DNA from: Kordiimonas sp.
GTDB taxonomy: Bacteria > Pseudomonadota > Alphaproteobacteria > Sphingomonadales > Emcibacteraceae
Reading direction: 5' to 3'
DNA: 64,000 bases
Assembly: GCA_002700365.1 (NCBI GenBank)
Contig: PADB01000012.1
Span: 310,001 to 374,000 of the forward strand
A program made the position numbers and the translations under genes. This document shows, piece by piece, positions 38,488 to 47,635 of this stretch. The stretch's first letter is position 1. Every line of letters begins with the position of its first letter. The notes beneath the pieces were generated by a model. The model saw only the letters and a list, made by a program, of their open reading frames with translations, searched no databases and had not been told where the DNA came from.

Positions 38488-39131
38488 TGGTGGAAACGAA
38501 AACCAAGTCACACCTTTTTACCGAATTACAAAAACAAGGTATCCGTGACGAAAAAGTATTAGAGGCCATGGATGCCATTCCGCGGGAAAAATTTATCTTA
38601 CCGGCTTTTAAAGATAAGGCCTATGCCAATGCGGCTCTGCCCATTGAAAAAGGGCAAACCATTAGTCAGCCATATATTGTCGCGTTTATGACCGAACAAT
38701 TAAAGATTACACAAAAAATGAAAGTGCTGGAAATCGGTACAGGATCGGGGTATCAGGCCGCCATTCTCTCAAAATTATGCCGTCGCGTTTTTACAGTGGA
38801 AAGGCATTTACAGCTATTGAAGGCCGCAGAGGAACGCTTTAAAAAATTGCACTTGTATAACATTACGACATTATTTGGCGATGGGATGAGGGGCTGGGCA
38901 GAGCAGGCACCGTTTGAACGTATTATGGTGACAGCCGCGGCGGAAAGCATCCCCGAAAAACTTGTGGACCAGTTGGAACATAATGGGGTCATGATTTTAC
39001 CTGTGGGCAGACAGACGGGGGTACAACCACTGGTGCGGATTACCCGAACAAATAATCATTTTGAGGAAGAAGAGCTGATCCCGACAAGATTTGTCCCTTT
39101 ATTGCCGGGCATCGATCATAATGGTGACTAA
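38484..39131 (+). CDS. pcm: Protein-L-isoaspartate O-methyltransferase
   Basis: 215 residues with all canonical parts: AIPREKFI, the catalytic loop GQTISQPYIVAFM near 53-65, motif I VLEIGTGSGYQAA, and VTAAAESIP. It repairs isoaspartyl residues using SAM. Its sequence contrasts with the atypical homologue before tolC in this window. The next gene is an NlpD-like lipoprotein, mirroring the surE-pcm-nlpD order of gammaproteobacteria. Confidence 0.95.
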   Translation: MMVETKTKSHLFTELQKQGIRDEKVLEAMDAIPREKFILPAFKDKAYANAALPIEKGQTISQPYIVAFMTEQLKITQKMKVLEIGTGSGYQAAILSKLCRRVFTVERHLQLLKAAEERFKKLHLYNITTLFGDGMRGWAEQAPFERIMVTAAAESIPEKLVDQLEHNGVMILPVGRQTGVQPLVRITRTNNHFEEEELIPTRFVPLLPGIDHNGD

Positions 39132-39193
39132 AAATATCAAAGTAAGCAATCTGACCATTGCCATTTCTGCCATTGCTTCTTTATGATCCCTTC

Positions 39194-40186
39194 ATGGATC
39201 TAAGGCCCTCTACATTTGTGTATCGCGTCTGCCTGCTGGTAAGCTTTTTTATAGTCAGCGGTTGTGTAAGCAGTGGGACACACCCAAAGCCGTCTTATAA
39301 AGACATTAAACCGAAATGGGAGGTCCGTAATTCGCCTGTGCCTGTACCCTACCCACGGGCGAAACCAACTGTGCCAAAGCGGCCTGTTGCTAATTACAGG
39401 TCAACCTCAACTATGACGACATCCCCATCAGGCCAGCCCAGGGACACAATAATCCATGTCGTTCGTAAAGGAGATACGCTTTATTCTTTAGCGCGCAGCC
39501 AAGGGACTAATACTAAGGCGATCATTAAACGAAATAAGCTCACTCCTCCTTATATTATAAAGCCCGGCCAAAAATTATTCTTACCGCAAAGTCAGCAGTA
39601 TACTGTCAGGAAAGGCGATACGCTTTATAGCATATCCCGGCGTTTTGGCAGCGACACCACCAGACTAGCACGGCTTAATAAACTGAAAGCTCCGTACCGT
39701 TTAAAAGTCGGCGATACACTTCGTCTGGATGTTACCGGAAAAGCCGCACATCAACCCAACAATGCAGCCGTAAAAAACAAGAAATACACACCGCCGGCAA
39801 GTAGTGGCAAAGGGTTCCTCTGGCCTGTACGCGGCTCGTTAATTTCCAGCTTTGGTCCCAAAAAGGGTGGATTACATAATGATGGTATTAACATCAAGGT
39901 TCCACGCTATACCAGTATAAAAGCATCAGAAAGTGGCATTGTCGTTTATGCAGATAATAAACTTCCAGGTTATGGAAATTTGATCTTAATACGTCATAGC
40001 AATGGCTGGTTAACTGCTTATGCGCATGCCGACGTTCTATTGGTCAAGAAAGGCACCCGCGTTAAAAGAGGACAAAACATTGCCAAGTCAGGCTCAACTG
40101 GTAATGTCAAAAGTCCACAACTTCATTTCGAATTACGCAAAGGGCGCAGGGCAGTCAATCCATTGAAATATCTAAAAAAGTCATGA
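39194..40186 (+). CDS. NlpD-like LysM/LytM lipoprotein, probably non-catalytic
   Basis: 330 residues from the ATG at 39194. A lipoprotein signal ends in FIVSGC. Two LysM repeats (about 89-135 and 136-178) start with HVVRKGDTLYS and YTVRKGDTLYS. The C-terminal LytM (M23) domain spans about 210-330. Zinc ligands are lost: NDGINI in place of HxGxDI, and SPQLHF in place of PHLHF. NlpD in E. coli is degenerate at equivalent sites and activates amidases, so I infer the same type of role at division. The track-long start at 39158 adds no signal-like sequence. Confidence 0.87.
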   Translation: MDLRPSTFVYRVCLLVSFFIVSGCVSSGTHPKPSYKDIKPKWEVRNSPVPVPYPRAKPTVPKRPVANYRSTSTMTTSPSGQPRDTIIHVVRKGDTLYSLARSQGTNTKAIIKRNKLTPPYIIKPGQKLFLPQSQQYTVRKGDTLYSISRRFGSDTTRLARLNKLKAPYRLKVGDTLRLDVTGKAAHQPNNAAVKNKKYTPPASSGKGFLWPVRGSLISSFGPKKGGLHNDGINIKVPRYTSIKASESGIVVYADNKLPGYGNLILIRHSNGWLTAYAHADVLLVKKGTRVKRGQNIAKSGSTGNVKSPQLHFELRKGRRAVNPLKYLKKS

Positions 40187-40196
40187 TGCCTACAGG

Positions 40197-41045
40197 CTAT
40201 AACTGCATACCCAGTCGGCCTGCATAATCCTGAATAAATTGCCAGGCTACGCGACCTGAGCGGGCCCCGCGGGTCTGTGACCATTCCAAAGCATGGCGAT
40301 GCAGGCTTTCTGTTTCTATCGAAAGTTCATAGCGCGCAGCGTAGCCATCAACAATTTCCAGATATGTTTTTTGGGAACAACCGTGAAAGCCTAGCCACAA
40401 ACCAAAACGGTCTGATAATGACACCTTTTCCTCAACTGATTCTGCAGGACTAATTGCTGTTGAACGTTCATTTTCCATCATATCGCGCGGCATGAGATGA
40501 CGGCGATTAGAGGTAGCATAAAACAAGACATTATCCGGCCGGCCAGCTATGCCACCATCCAAAACAGTTTTCAGGGATTTGTAATGGCTGTCATCATTAT
40601 CAAAGGACAGGTCATCACAAAACAGCAAGAATCGTCGGTCTGAATTCTTAAGAATGGAAAGTAAGCGACCGAGACTGGCGATATCTTCCCGATGTATTTC
40701 GATTAAGGCTAGCTTCTGCCCTGAAGGGGATGTGACCGCAGCATGCAATGCCTTAACCAAAGAACTTTTCCCCATGCCCCGCGCGCCCCAGAGCAAGGCA
40801 TTATTAGCGGCAAAACCACTGGCAAATTGTTCTGTATTTTTTTGAAGGATACCCCTGACTTGGTCAATACCCACCAGCAAATCAAGATCAATATGTTTTA
40901 CGTGGTGGACAGGTTGTAGTCTGTCCGGTTCTGTCTGCCAGATGAAGGCATCAGCGCAAGTTAGATTATATTCTATACTTCCCACAGGAGATAACCGCTC
41001 CAATGCATCAGCAATTCGTTCCAAAACGGGTAAATACTGTTCCAT
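40197..41045 (-). CDS. DUF815 family AAA ATPase
   Basis: 282 residues. Walker A GARGMGKSS lies at 87-95 and Walker B is FLLFCDDLSF near 145-154, followed by sensor-like LFYATSNRRHL. DUF815 proteins are cytoplasmic P-loop ATPases of unknown job. It is alone on the minus strand, convergent with the NlpD-like gene and divergent from yajC, the common neighbour of this family in alphaproteobacteria. Confidence 0.85.
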   Translation of the reverse strand: MEQYLPVLERIADALERLSPVGSIEYNLTCADAFIWQTEPDRLQPVHHVKHIDLDLLVGIDQVRGILQKNTEQFASGFAANNALLWGARGMGKSSLVKALHAAVTSPSGQKLALIEIHREDIASLGRLLSILKNSDRRFLLFCDDLSFDNDDSHYKSLKTVLDGGIAGRPDNVLFYATSNRRHLMPRDMMENERSTAISPAESVEEKVSLSDRFGLWLGFHGCSQKTYLEIVDGYAARYELSIETESLHRHALEWSQTRGARSGRVAWQFIQDYAGRLGMQL

Positions 41046-41190
41046 AATTAATTATATCCACTGGGAAACACAGAAAAAGCACCTATGAGATATAATCTAG
41101 CAGACGATGTTTGCAAAACAATTCCGTCACGCTATAGTCCGCGTAGCATTAAGTCTGTACTTAACAGTAATATTTATATGGGACGAAAGT

Positions 41191-41520
41191 ATGTTTTCTG
41201 AAGCTTTTGCACAAACAGCAGGTGGCGGTGCCGGTGGCATGGACTTTGCTGGTATTTTACCTCTTGTATTGATCTTTGTTGTATTTTATTTCTTGCTGAT
41301 CCGACCTCAACAAAAGCGAATGAAAGAGCACAAAAATCTGGTCGCAAACCTGCGGCGGGGTGATACCGTTGTTACTTCTGGTGGTTTAGTTGGTAAAATT
41401 GATAAAGTTGAAGAAAATGAAGTAATCGTTCAGATTGCTGAAGGGGTCAAAGTCACCGTAATCCGCAGCACAATTGCAGATATACGTGGAAAAACCGAAC
41501 CCGCAGATACAAAAAAATAA
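41191..41520 (+). CDS. yajC: Sec translocon accessory protein YajC
   Basis: 109 residues from the ATG at 41191, which has a GGACGAAAG site upstream; the earlier ATG at 41107 lacks support. A membrane helix (ILPLVLIFVVFYFLLI) is followed by RPQQKRMKEHKNLV and GDTVVTSGGLVGKI, the YajC hallmark. It joins SecD and SecF, encoded just after, to help late stages of protein export. Confidence 0.94.
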   Translation: MFSEAFAQTAGGGAGGMDFAGILPLVLIFVVFYFLLIRPQQKRMKEHKNLVANLRRGDTVVTSGGLVGKIDKVEENEVIVQIAEGVKVTVIRSTIADIRGKTEPADTKK

Positions 41521-41553
41521 GCATTACTGACTTTCGACGAAAGTAACTGAAGA

Positions 41554-43161
41554 ATGTTATATTTCTCCCCTTGGAAAACAGCCACGGTTATTGTGGTGTG
41601 CTTACTAGGTATATTATTAGCGTTCCCAAACTTTATTAGCCGGGAACAGGCAGAAAATCTGCCGTCTTTTCTGCCTAAATCACAGATTAACCTAGGGCTT
41701 GACCTCCAGGGGGGGGCACACCTCTTACTTGAAGTTGATATTAATAGCGTCATGCAGGACCGTCTTGAAGTCGTGCGCGATACAGTACGTTCAGCCTTGC
41801 GTGAGAAACGTATCGGCTATACGGGCGGGCTGCGTATCAAAGATAATACCATCCATGTCAAAGTCCGCAAATCAGATCAGATTGAAGCCGCGGAAGCGGC
41901 CATTGAAGACCTTGCTGTATTCGTCGGCGGAACAATGTCATCCCCCGGGGCCAAAGATCTTATCGTTGATCGGGAAGGCCGTGACATTTCCGTACGTCTC
42001 AGTGAGGTGGCGATGACCGAACGTAAACGCATGGCCGTGTCACAATCCATTGAGATTGTCCGTCGACGTATTGATGAAATGGGGACACGAGAGCCTACCA
42101 TACAACGTCAGGGGGACGACAGGATATTGGTGCAGGTCCCTGGCATTGAAAACCCGGATAAACTTAAAGAAATTCTAGGTAAGACCGCTAAGCTAGAATT
42201 TCGTATGGTTGACATGAAAACCAGCCTAACAGATGCAGAACGCGGTCGCGTGCCACCAGGATCTGAACTATTACCATCGGCGGACCCTTCTGATGATGTG
42301 CCACAGTGGGTTGTTTATAAACGTATTGTGATTAGCGGTGAGAACCTTGTGGATGCTCAACCCTCTTTTCAGAATAACGAGCCTGTTGTGAGCTTCCGTT
42401 TCGATAATGTAGGCGCCAAACGTTTTGCAGATGTTACGCGTAAAAATGTCGGGAAGCCATTTGCTATTGTTTTGGATAACAAAGTCATAAGTGCACCACG
42501 TATTAATGAACCTATCATGGGAGGATCAGGAATCATCAGCGGTAATTTCACGATTGAAAGTGCCAATGAGCTTTCCATTCTATTACGGGCAGGGGCACTG
42601 CCTGCACCGTTGACGATCCTCGAAGAACGGACGGTCGGTCCTGACTTGGGGGCAGATTCGGTCGCAGCCGGAAAAATGGCCGCGATCATCGGGTTTATCG
42701 GCATTATGATTTATATTGTCCTGAGTTACGGGCCTCTGTTTGGGATGGCCGCAAATACGGCTCTTATTATTAATTTGTTTCTGATCTTCGGTGTTTTATC
42801 CTTTCTGCAAGCAACCCTTACTCTTCCGGGGATTGCGGGTATCGTTCTCACAATCGGGATGGCCGTTGATGCCAACGTATTGATTTTTGAACGAATTAAA
42901 GAAGAAGTCCGTACAGGAAAGGGCCCATTGGCCGCATTGGATGCTGGTTATAAAAAAGCTTTTGGGACTATTCTTGATGCCAATATTACGACATTAATCG
43001 CCGCAGCAATTCTTTTTCAGCTTGGATCAGGTCCGGTTAAGGGATTTGCCGTCACGCTTGCGGTGGGCATCGTCACCTCTGTATTCACGGCCGTTGTTGT
43101 TACACGGTTAATGCTTTCTATTTGGGCCCGACGAAGCAGGCCAACGCAAATTTCGTTATAG
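41554..43161 (+). CDS. secD: Protein translocase subunit SecD
   Basis: 535 residues with six membrane helices. INLGLDLQGGAHLLLEVD lies at about 48-65, the periplasmic P1 domain follows, and GIAGIVLTIGMAVDANVLIFERIKEE (quoted in parts GIAGIVLTIGMAVDANV and LIFERIKEE) is the RND-type core near 428-454. SecDF uses the proton motive force to pull preproteins across. Second gene of yajC-secD-secF. Confidence 0.97.
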   Translation: MLYFSPWKTATVIVVCLLGILLAFPNFISREQAENLPSFLPKSQINLGLDLQGGAHLLLEVDINSVMQDRLEVVRDTVRSALREKRIGYTGGLRIKDNTIHVKVRKSDQIEAAEAAIEDLAVFVGGTMSSPGAKDLIVDREGRDISVRLSEVAMTERKRMAVSQSIEIVRRRIDEMGTREPTIQRQGDDRILVQVPGIENPDKLKEILGKTAKLEFRMVDMKTSLTDAERGRVPPGSELLPSADPSDDVPQWVVYKRIVISGENLVDAQPSFQNNEPVVSFRFDNVGAKRFADVTRKNVGKPFAIVLDNKVISAPRINEPIMGGSGIISGNFTIESANELSILLRAGALPAPLTILEERTVGPDLGADSVAAGKMAAIIGFIGIMIYIVLSYGPLFGMAANTALIINLFLIFGVLSFLQATLTLPGIAGIVLTIGMAVDANVLIFERIKEEVRTGKGPLAALDAGYKKAFGTILDANITTLIAAAILFQLGSGPVKGFAVTLAVGIVTSVFTAVVVTRLMLSIWARRSRPTQISL

Positions 43162-43171
43162 GAGCCGGAAC

Positions 43172-44107
43172 ATGCGCCTTAAACTGGTTCCCGAAAAAAC
43201 ATCAGTTAAGTTTATCAATAAACGATTGATCGCAATGATAATCTCATGTGTTTTGATCATCGCGTCTCTTGGATTATTTTTTAATAAGGGACTTAACTTT
43301 GGCATTGATTTCCAGGGTGGTATTCTTGTTGAAATTGGTACAGAGCAACCCGCCGACCTGAAACTTCTTAGACGTGAGCTAGGACAATTAGGACTGGGGG
43401 ATGTTGCTATTCAGGAATTTGGCGCGACGACTGATTTATTAATTCGCGTCGAGCAACAAGACGGCGGGGCCACAGCACAAAAAGTGGCCGTCGCTAAAAT
43501 CAAAGAAAAGCTTTCAGCACTTGTAGTCGGTGACATTAGCTACCGCCGCGTTGAATTTGTTGGCCCCAAAGTTTCCGGCGAACTGATCCGTGATGGTATT
43601 CTGGCTGTGGTCTTAGCCGTAAGTGCTGTTCTTATATATATTTGGTTCCGTTTTGAATGGCAATTTGGTGTAGGCGCCGTGATCGCATTAGTGCATGACG
43701 TTTTGCTGACAATAGGCATGTTTTCATTGACGGGTTTGGAATTCAATTTGTCTGTAATTGCTGCAATTCTGACCATCGTGGGTTATTCACTCAACGATAC
43801 GGTTGTTGTTTATGACCGCATAAGAGAAAATCTACGTAAATACCGCAAAATGGATTTAAAAGAACTTCTCAATCTTAGTCTGAATGAAACACTCTCGCGT
43901 ACGGTCATGACATCGGTGACAACCCTGATTGCTCTTTTCTCCTTATTTTTCTTTGGCGGTGAAGTTATTCGTGGATTTACAGCAGCTATGATTTGGGGTG
44001 TTTTCATTGGAACATATTCCTCTATTTTCATTGCAGCCCCTGTCTTGCTATGGTTTGAACTCCGTCGTGAGCCTATAGAAGCCGATACCGCTACATCTGA
44101 AAGTTAG
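43172..44107 (+). CDS. secF: Protein translocase subunit SecF
   Basis: 311 residues, six membrane helices. LNFGIDFQGGILVEI is near 39-53, GYSLNDTVVVYDRIRENLRK near 206-225, and LSRTVMTSVTTLIAL closes the core. It is separated from secD by ten bases that carry an AGGAG-like ribosome site. Four bases after its stop comes the Mth938-type gene. Confidence 0.97.
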   Translation: MRLKLVPEKTSVKFINKRLIAMIISCVLIIASLGLFFNKGLNFGIDFQGGILVEIGTEQPADLKLLRRELGQLGLGDVAIQEFGATTDLLIRVEQQDGGATAQKVAVAKIKEKLSALVVGDISYRRVEFVGPKVSGELIRDGILAVVLAVSAVLIYIWFRFEWQFGVGAVIALVHDVLLTIGMFSLTGLEFNLSVIAAILTIVGYSLNDTVVVYDRIRENLRKYRKMDLKELLNLSLNETLSRTVMTSVTTLIALFSLFFFGGEVIRGFTAAMIWGVFIGTYSSIFIAAPVLLWFELRREPIEADTATSES

Positions 44108-44111
44108 GGTA

Positions 44112-44492
44112 ATGAAATTCTCAGAACTTAAAGCCGGTGAACTGCCACTGATATCCAGCTATGGCAATGGAGGATTTCGTATTGCAGAACGCCGCTTTGA
44201 TGGCTCTATTTTGTTGAACCAGCAAGGTGCATATCCATGGTCTGTTGAACAGGCGGCGGATATCAAACTGGAATCTTTGTCCCGGATTTTAACACCTGAA
44301 GATCTAGCATCCCCAGAAGTACTATTGGTAGGGACGGGGGCCTGTATGGTTCTGCCACCTAAGTCTTTGCGCGATTATAGTCGTGACCACAATATAGCAA
44401 TTGAATTCATGGATAGCGGTGCAGCGGCACGAACATACAATGTTTTACTGCAGGAGGGGCGCTCAGTCGCGGCCGCCATTATTGCTGTATAA
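44112..44492 (+). CDS. Mth938-like domain protein
   Basis: 126 residues of the DUF498/Mth938 fold. It shows ISSYGNGGFRI, LLVGTG near 75-80 and IEFMDSGAAARTYNVLLQEGR, a strong family pattern. Relatives include human NDUFAF3 (complex I assembly), and yajC-secDF neighbours are usual in alphaproteobacteria. The molecular role is not known. It ends the sec run, followed by a strong terminator. Confidence 0.88.
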   Translation: MKFSELKAGELPLISSYGNGGFRIAERRFDGSILLNQQGAYPWSVEQAADIKLESLSRILTPEDLASPEVLLVGTGACMVLPPKSLRDYSRDHNIAIEFMDSGAAARTYNVLLQEGRSVAAAIIAV

Positions 44493-44519
44493 AAGTTCAG
44501 AGAATGCATAATGGGCATA

Positions 44520-44550
44520 AAAAAGGCCGGGAATAAATCCCGGCCTTTTT
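44520..44550. terminator. Strong bidirectional terminator
   Basis: A perfect 13-bp stem (AAAAAGGCCGGGA with TCCCGGCCTTTTT) closes a five-base loop. A and T runs on both sides let it end the rightward sec run and the leftward PuuD-like unit. Confidence 0.92.
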
Positions 44551-44567
44551 CCGTACAGACAATATGT

Positions 44568-45077
44568 TTATGATAAATGGTACAAGCTTTGAGCTGATAC
44601 CATGGCATAAAGCATCGGAATAGAAAGCATCGTATTGGTCCGAGAAAAGAGCATAGCTTTACGTGCTGCGGCTGCTTTTTCTTCGGCTGTGCCGTCCACA
44701 ATACCCAATGCGACTTTCTGGTTAGGCCAAATTATAAACCAAACATTGAAAGCCATGATTAAACCAAACCACATGCCAAATCCAATGCTCGCATGACCAG
44801 CAAGTTTGCTTTCAAGGCCCAAAGCCATTGCTTCGACGATGTAGCCGTTCATCCAGGCTAACATTAAACCGAAAAGAACCGTAAAGGCCGCGCCCCAACG
44901 GAACCAGAATAAAGCTGCTGGCGCGATAACCTTACCAATAGCTGGCTTCTGTTCATCAGGAATTTTCGGCATATTCGGTATTTGCACAAAATTAAAATAC
45001 CATAATAGACCAATCCACATCACGCCGCTTAGGACGTGAAGATAGCGTACGATAAATAAACCATATTCATGTGTCAT
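44568..45077 (-). CDS. PuuD-like membrane protein (urate oxidase N-terminal-type domain)
   Basis: 169 residues with about four membrane helices. RYLHVLSGVMWIGLLWYFNF near 12-31 is the haem-binding-like opening helix of PuuD/urate-oxidase N-terminal domains. Compared with full PuuD (about 400 residues with a cytochrome c domain) it is short. It ends in a plain helix without a haem-binding CXXCH. I infer a quinone- or haem-linked membrane protein; uric acid as substrate is unproved. GGGGGC lies upstream of its ATG. A small membrane peptide gene precedes it. Confidence 0.65.
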   Translation of the reverse strand: MTHEYGLFIVRYLHVLSGVMWIGLLWYFNFVQIPNMPKIPDEQKPAIGKVIAPAALFWFRWGAAFTVLFGLMLAWMNGYIVEAMALGLESKLAGHASIGFGMWFGLIMAFNVWFIIWPNQKVALGIVDGTAEEKAAAARKAMLFSRTNTMLSIPMLYAMVSAQSLYHLS

Positions 45078-45093
45078 AATTGCCCCCTATATT

Positions 45094-45240
45094 TTATTTA
45101 TTCATCAGAGATGCTGGATTGGGAACATCCCCCATAGACGGGCTACCGCCACCAATGGCATCCACAATCAGGACCATACAAATGGTAATAACAATACCCG
45201 CGGTAATAGTCATGGGTAATGACGATAAGATTTTAGACAT
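45094..45240 (-). CDS. 48-residue membrane peptide upstream of the PuuD-like gene
   Basis: This short frame reads MSKILSSLPMTITAG, a membrane helix (ITAGIVITICMVLIVDAI, 12-29), then GGGSPSMGDVPNPASLMNK. A GGGGAG ribosome site lies just before the ATG at 45240, and the stop is 16 bases ahead of the PuuD-like start, with its own GGGGG site. Coding use and spacing suggest a real gene, probably a single-span partner of the larger membrane protein. I recognise no family. Confidence 0.6.
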   Translation of the reverse strand: MSKILSSLPMTITAGIVITICMVLIVDAIGGGSPSMGDVPNPASLMNK

Positions 45241-45383
45241 AGATCTCCCCTATGTTTTCTATAATTCACCCTTTAATTCCGGTTTAACCCGGCGGTTTTT
45301 ACATGTACTTTGTTGATAAGTATTGGAACGATAACATATTCTGTATTTAACGCAAAATATGCCTGCATAATTTACGCGCTTTT

Positions 45384-46250
45384 TTGAATGATTTAAAATT
45401 TATCATGACATCAGAAGAAACCTTACAAGCCTTTTCCTTCTCTGAACAAATACAACGACATGATGCAGACCGTTATCTGCTAGGCTTGTTTGCACCGCAA
45501 CATCTGCGGGATGATTTTTTTGTACTTTTTGCGTTAAATTACGAACTCGCAAAGGTAAGAGATACGGTCAGTGAGCCACAATTGGGGGAGATGCGCTTAC
45601 TGTGGTGGCAGGAGACTATAGCAAATATTTATGCGGGAACCGTTTATCACCATCATTTGGTCGAGGCACTATCACAAGTCATCAATAAACATCAGCTACC
45701 TTTAGATTTATTTCTTCCATTGATAGGCGCACGCCGCGAAGAGCTGTATTTTCAAACAATTTCCACATTATCTGACCTAGAGGCGCATGCCGATAAAACA
45801 GCCGGGCAGTTATTACGATTGCAGCTTGCGTGTATGACAACAGACAAAACAGACTCAGATGCCTTTGCGCAACAGTCCGGAATGGCATGGGGGCTCACGG
45901 GATATATCCGTTCTTTTTCATATTACCACTTCATGGAAAATCGGCTTTATATTCCGCAAGACTTACTTTCTTTAGACCACCATGAACAATACAGAAGCGG
46001 GCGGGCAGATGACCATCTACGTCACGCTGTTGAAGAGATGGTCTGCCGGGCAGATAAACATCTCTCAAAGGCGCAAGACTGTAGATCAAACCTACCAAAA
46101 TCTTTACGGCATATTACACTGATTAATGAACTGACGAAAAGCTATCTTAAAACAATACGCAAAGCGCAATTCGATCCGTTTCATCTGAATGAAGATAGGG
46201 ATGCTGTATTTAGATACTGTCGACTTTTTCTAAGAAGAATGCTGTTCTGA
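45384..46250 (+). CDS. Squalene/phytoene synthase-fold protein, NDUFAF6-like
   Basis: 288 residues. The family signature LFALNYELAKVRDTVSEPQLGEMRLLWWQE falls at about 48-77 (cited as FALNYELAKVRD and SEPQLGEMRLLWWQE). True squalene or phytoene synthases have two aspartate-rich DxxxD motifs; here the first is absent, which points to NDUFAF6-type proteins that aid complex I assembly. A role in isoprenoid synthesis is less likely. Either ATG (45384 or 45405) could start it; neither has a strong ribosome site. Confidence 0.78.
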   Translation: MNDLKFIMTSEETLQAFSFSEQIQRHDADRYLLGLFAPQHLRDDFFVLFALNYELAKVRDTVSEPQLGEMRLLWWQETIANIYAGTVYHHHLVEALSQVINKHQLPLDLFLPLIGARREELYFQTISTLSDLEAHADKTAGQLLRLQLACMTTDKTDSDAFAQQSGMAWGLTGYIRSFSYYHFMENRLYIPQDLLSLDHHEQYRSGRADDHLRHAVEEMVCRADKHLSKAQDCRSNLPKSLRHITLINELTKSYLKTIRKAQFDPFHLNEDRDAVFRYCRLFLRRMLF

Positions 46251-46258
46251 TAACAACG

Positions 46259-47632
46259 CTAACGTGATTTTAAAAACGAGTTATCCGCAAGCCAGCCTGT
46301 AAAAGCCTCTAACGCCCGTGCCGCTTTCGCCGCTTTACGATCTTTTTTGCGAATTTTACGTCCTTCCAAAGTTGGCATTAGGCCAAAGTTAATGTTCATG
46401 GGCTGAAAACTTTGCTGTTTCTGGCTCTCTGCTGATATATGTCCGCCTGTAATATGACGTAATAATGACCCCATAGCAGACTCTACTGGTGGCGGGGTTA
46501 TCGTTTTGTCTAATCGTTCTGCGGCGGCAAAACGGCCCGCAAGCAATCCAATAGCCGTACTTTCCACATATCCCTCTACACCGGTAATTTGCCCGGCAAA
46601 ACGCAGACGTTTGGACACTTTTAAACGCAGGTTTTCATCCAGTAGTACTGGACTATTGATAAATGTATTTCTGTGCAGACCGCCGAGGCGTGCAAATTCA
46701 GCCTTTTCCAATCCGGGAATGGTCCTGAAAATATCCTGTTGTTTTGCGTATTTTAGCTTTGTCTGGAAACCAACGATATTATACAGGCTTCCTTGTTTAT
46801 TATCCTGGCGCAATTGTACCACAGCATAGGGGGCTTCATCAGAATGCGGGTTTTTCAGTCCCACTGGCTTCATCGGCCCAAAGGTTAAAGTCTCTGATCC
46901 CCGTGACGCCATGACTTCAATTGGCATACAGCCTTCAAAATAAGGTGTGTCTTTTTCCCACTCCTTAAATTCGGTGGTATCCGCTGCGAGCAATGCTTCA
47001 ATAAATTGATAATATTGTTCTTTAGAGAGGGGACAATTGATGTAATCATCGCCGTCTCCTTTGTCATAACGGGACTGGAACCAGGCTTTCGAAAAATCAA
47101 TGCTCTCTTTGTAGACAATAGGCGCAATGGCATCAAAAAAAGCCAAATGCTCTTCACCTGTGAGGGAGAGAATACTGTCTGCAAGTGATGATGATGTAAG
47201 TGGGCCTGTAGCAATAATGACGCTATCCCATTCTTCGGGCGGAAGTGTAGAAACTTCTTCCCGTTGCAGCGTAATCAGATCATTATTTGCCAGTTTTTGC
47301 CCTACCGATTCACTAAAACCATCCCGGTCAACGGCCAGCGCACTTCCTGCTGGCACACGATTTTCATCCGCGCAGGACATAATAAGCGACCCGCACCGCC
47401 GCATCTCTTCATGCAGGACACCAACTGCATTATTTTCTGCGTCATCAGAACGAAATGAATTGGAACATACCAATTCTGCAAGACCGTCTGTCTGATGTGC
47501 TGGTGTTTTCTGTTGTGGCCGCATTTCATGCAAGATTACGGGCACCCCTGCAGAAGCTAATTGCCAGCTTGCCTCACAACCGGCTAATCCGCCTCCGATA
47601 ACATGAACGGGTTTTGTATTCGCATTCGTCAT
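46259..47632 (-). CDS. trmFO: Methylenetetrahydrofolate-tRNA-(uracil-5-)-methyltransferase TrmFO
   Basis: 457 residues. The FAD loop is [16 protein letters not shown] (10-25) and the catalytic cysteine lies in [11 protein letters not shown] near 54-64. TrmFO makes ribothymidine at U54 of tRNA from methylenetetrahydrofolate. The basic C-terminus is typical. It follows uvrA by three bases. Confidence 0.96.
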   Translation of the reverse strand: MTNANTKPVHVIGGGLAGCEASWQLASAGVPVILHEMRPQQKTPAHQTDGLAELVCSNSFRSDDAENNAVGVLHEEMRRCGSLIMSCADENRVPAGSALAVDRDGFSESVGQKLANNDLITLQREEVSTLPPEEWDSVIIATGPLTSSSLADSILSLTGEEHLAFFDAIAPIVYKESIDFSKAWFQSRYDKGDGDDYINCPLSKEQYYQFIEALLAADTTEFKEWEKDTPYFEGCMPIEVMASRGSETLTFGPMKPVGLKNPHSDEAPYAVVQLRQDNKQGSLYNIVGFQTKLKYAKQQDIFRTIPGLEKAEFARLGGLHRNTFINSPVLLDENLRLKVSKRLRFAGQITGVEGYVESTAIGLLAGRFAAAERLDKTITPPPVESAMGSLLRHITGGHISAESQKQQSFQPMNINFGLMPTLEGRKIRKKDRKAAKAARALEAFTGWLADNSFLKSR

Positions 47633-47635
47633 ATT

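Noticed and set aside
45384-46250. True squalene synthase (hopanoid gene hpnC/hpnD)
   Set aside because: The first aspartate-rich motif is missing and no hpn genes are adjacent; NDUFAF6-like is a better match.
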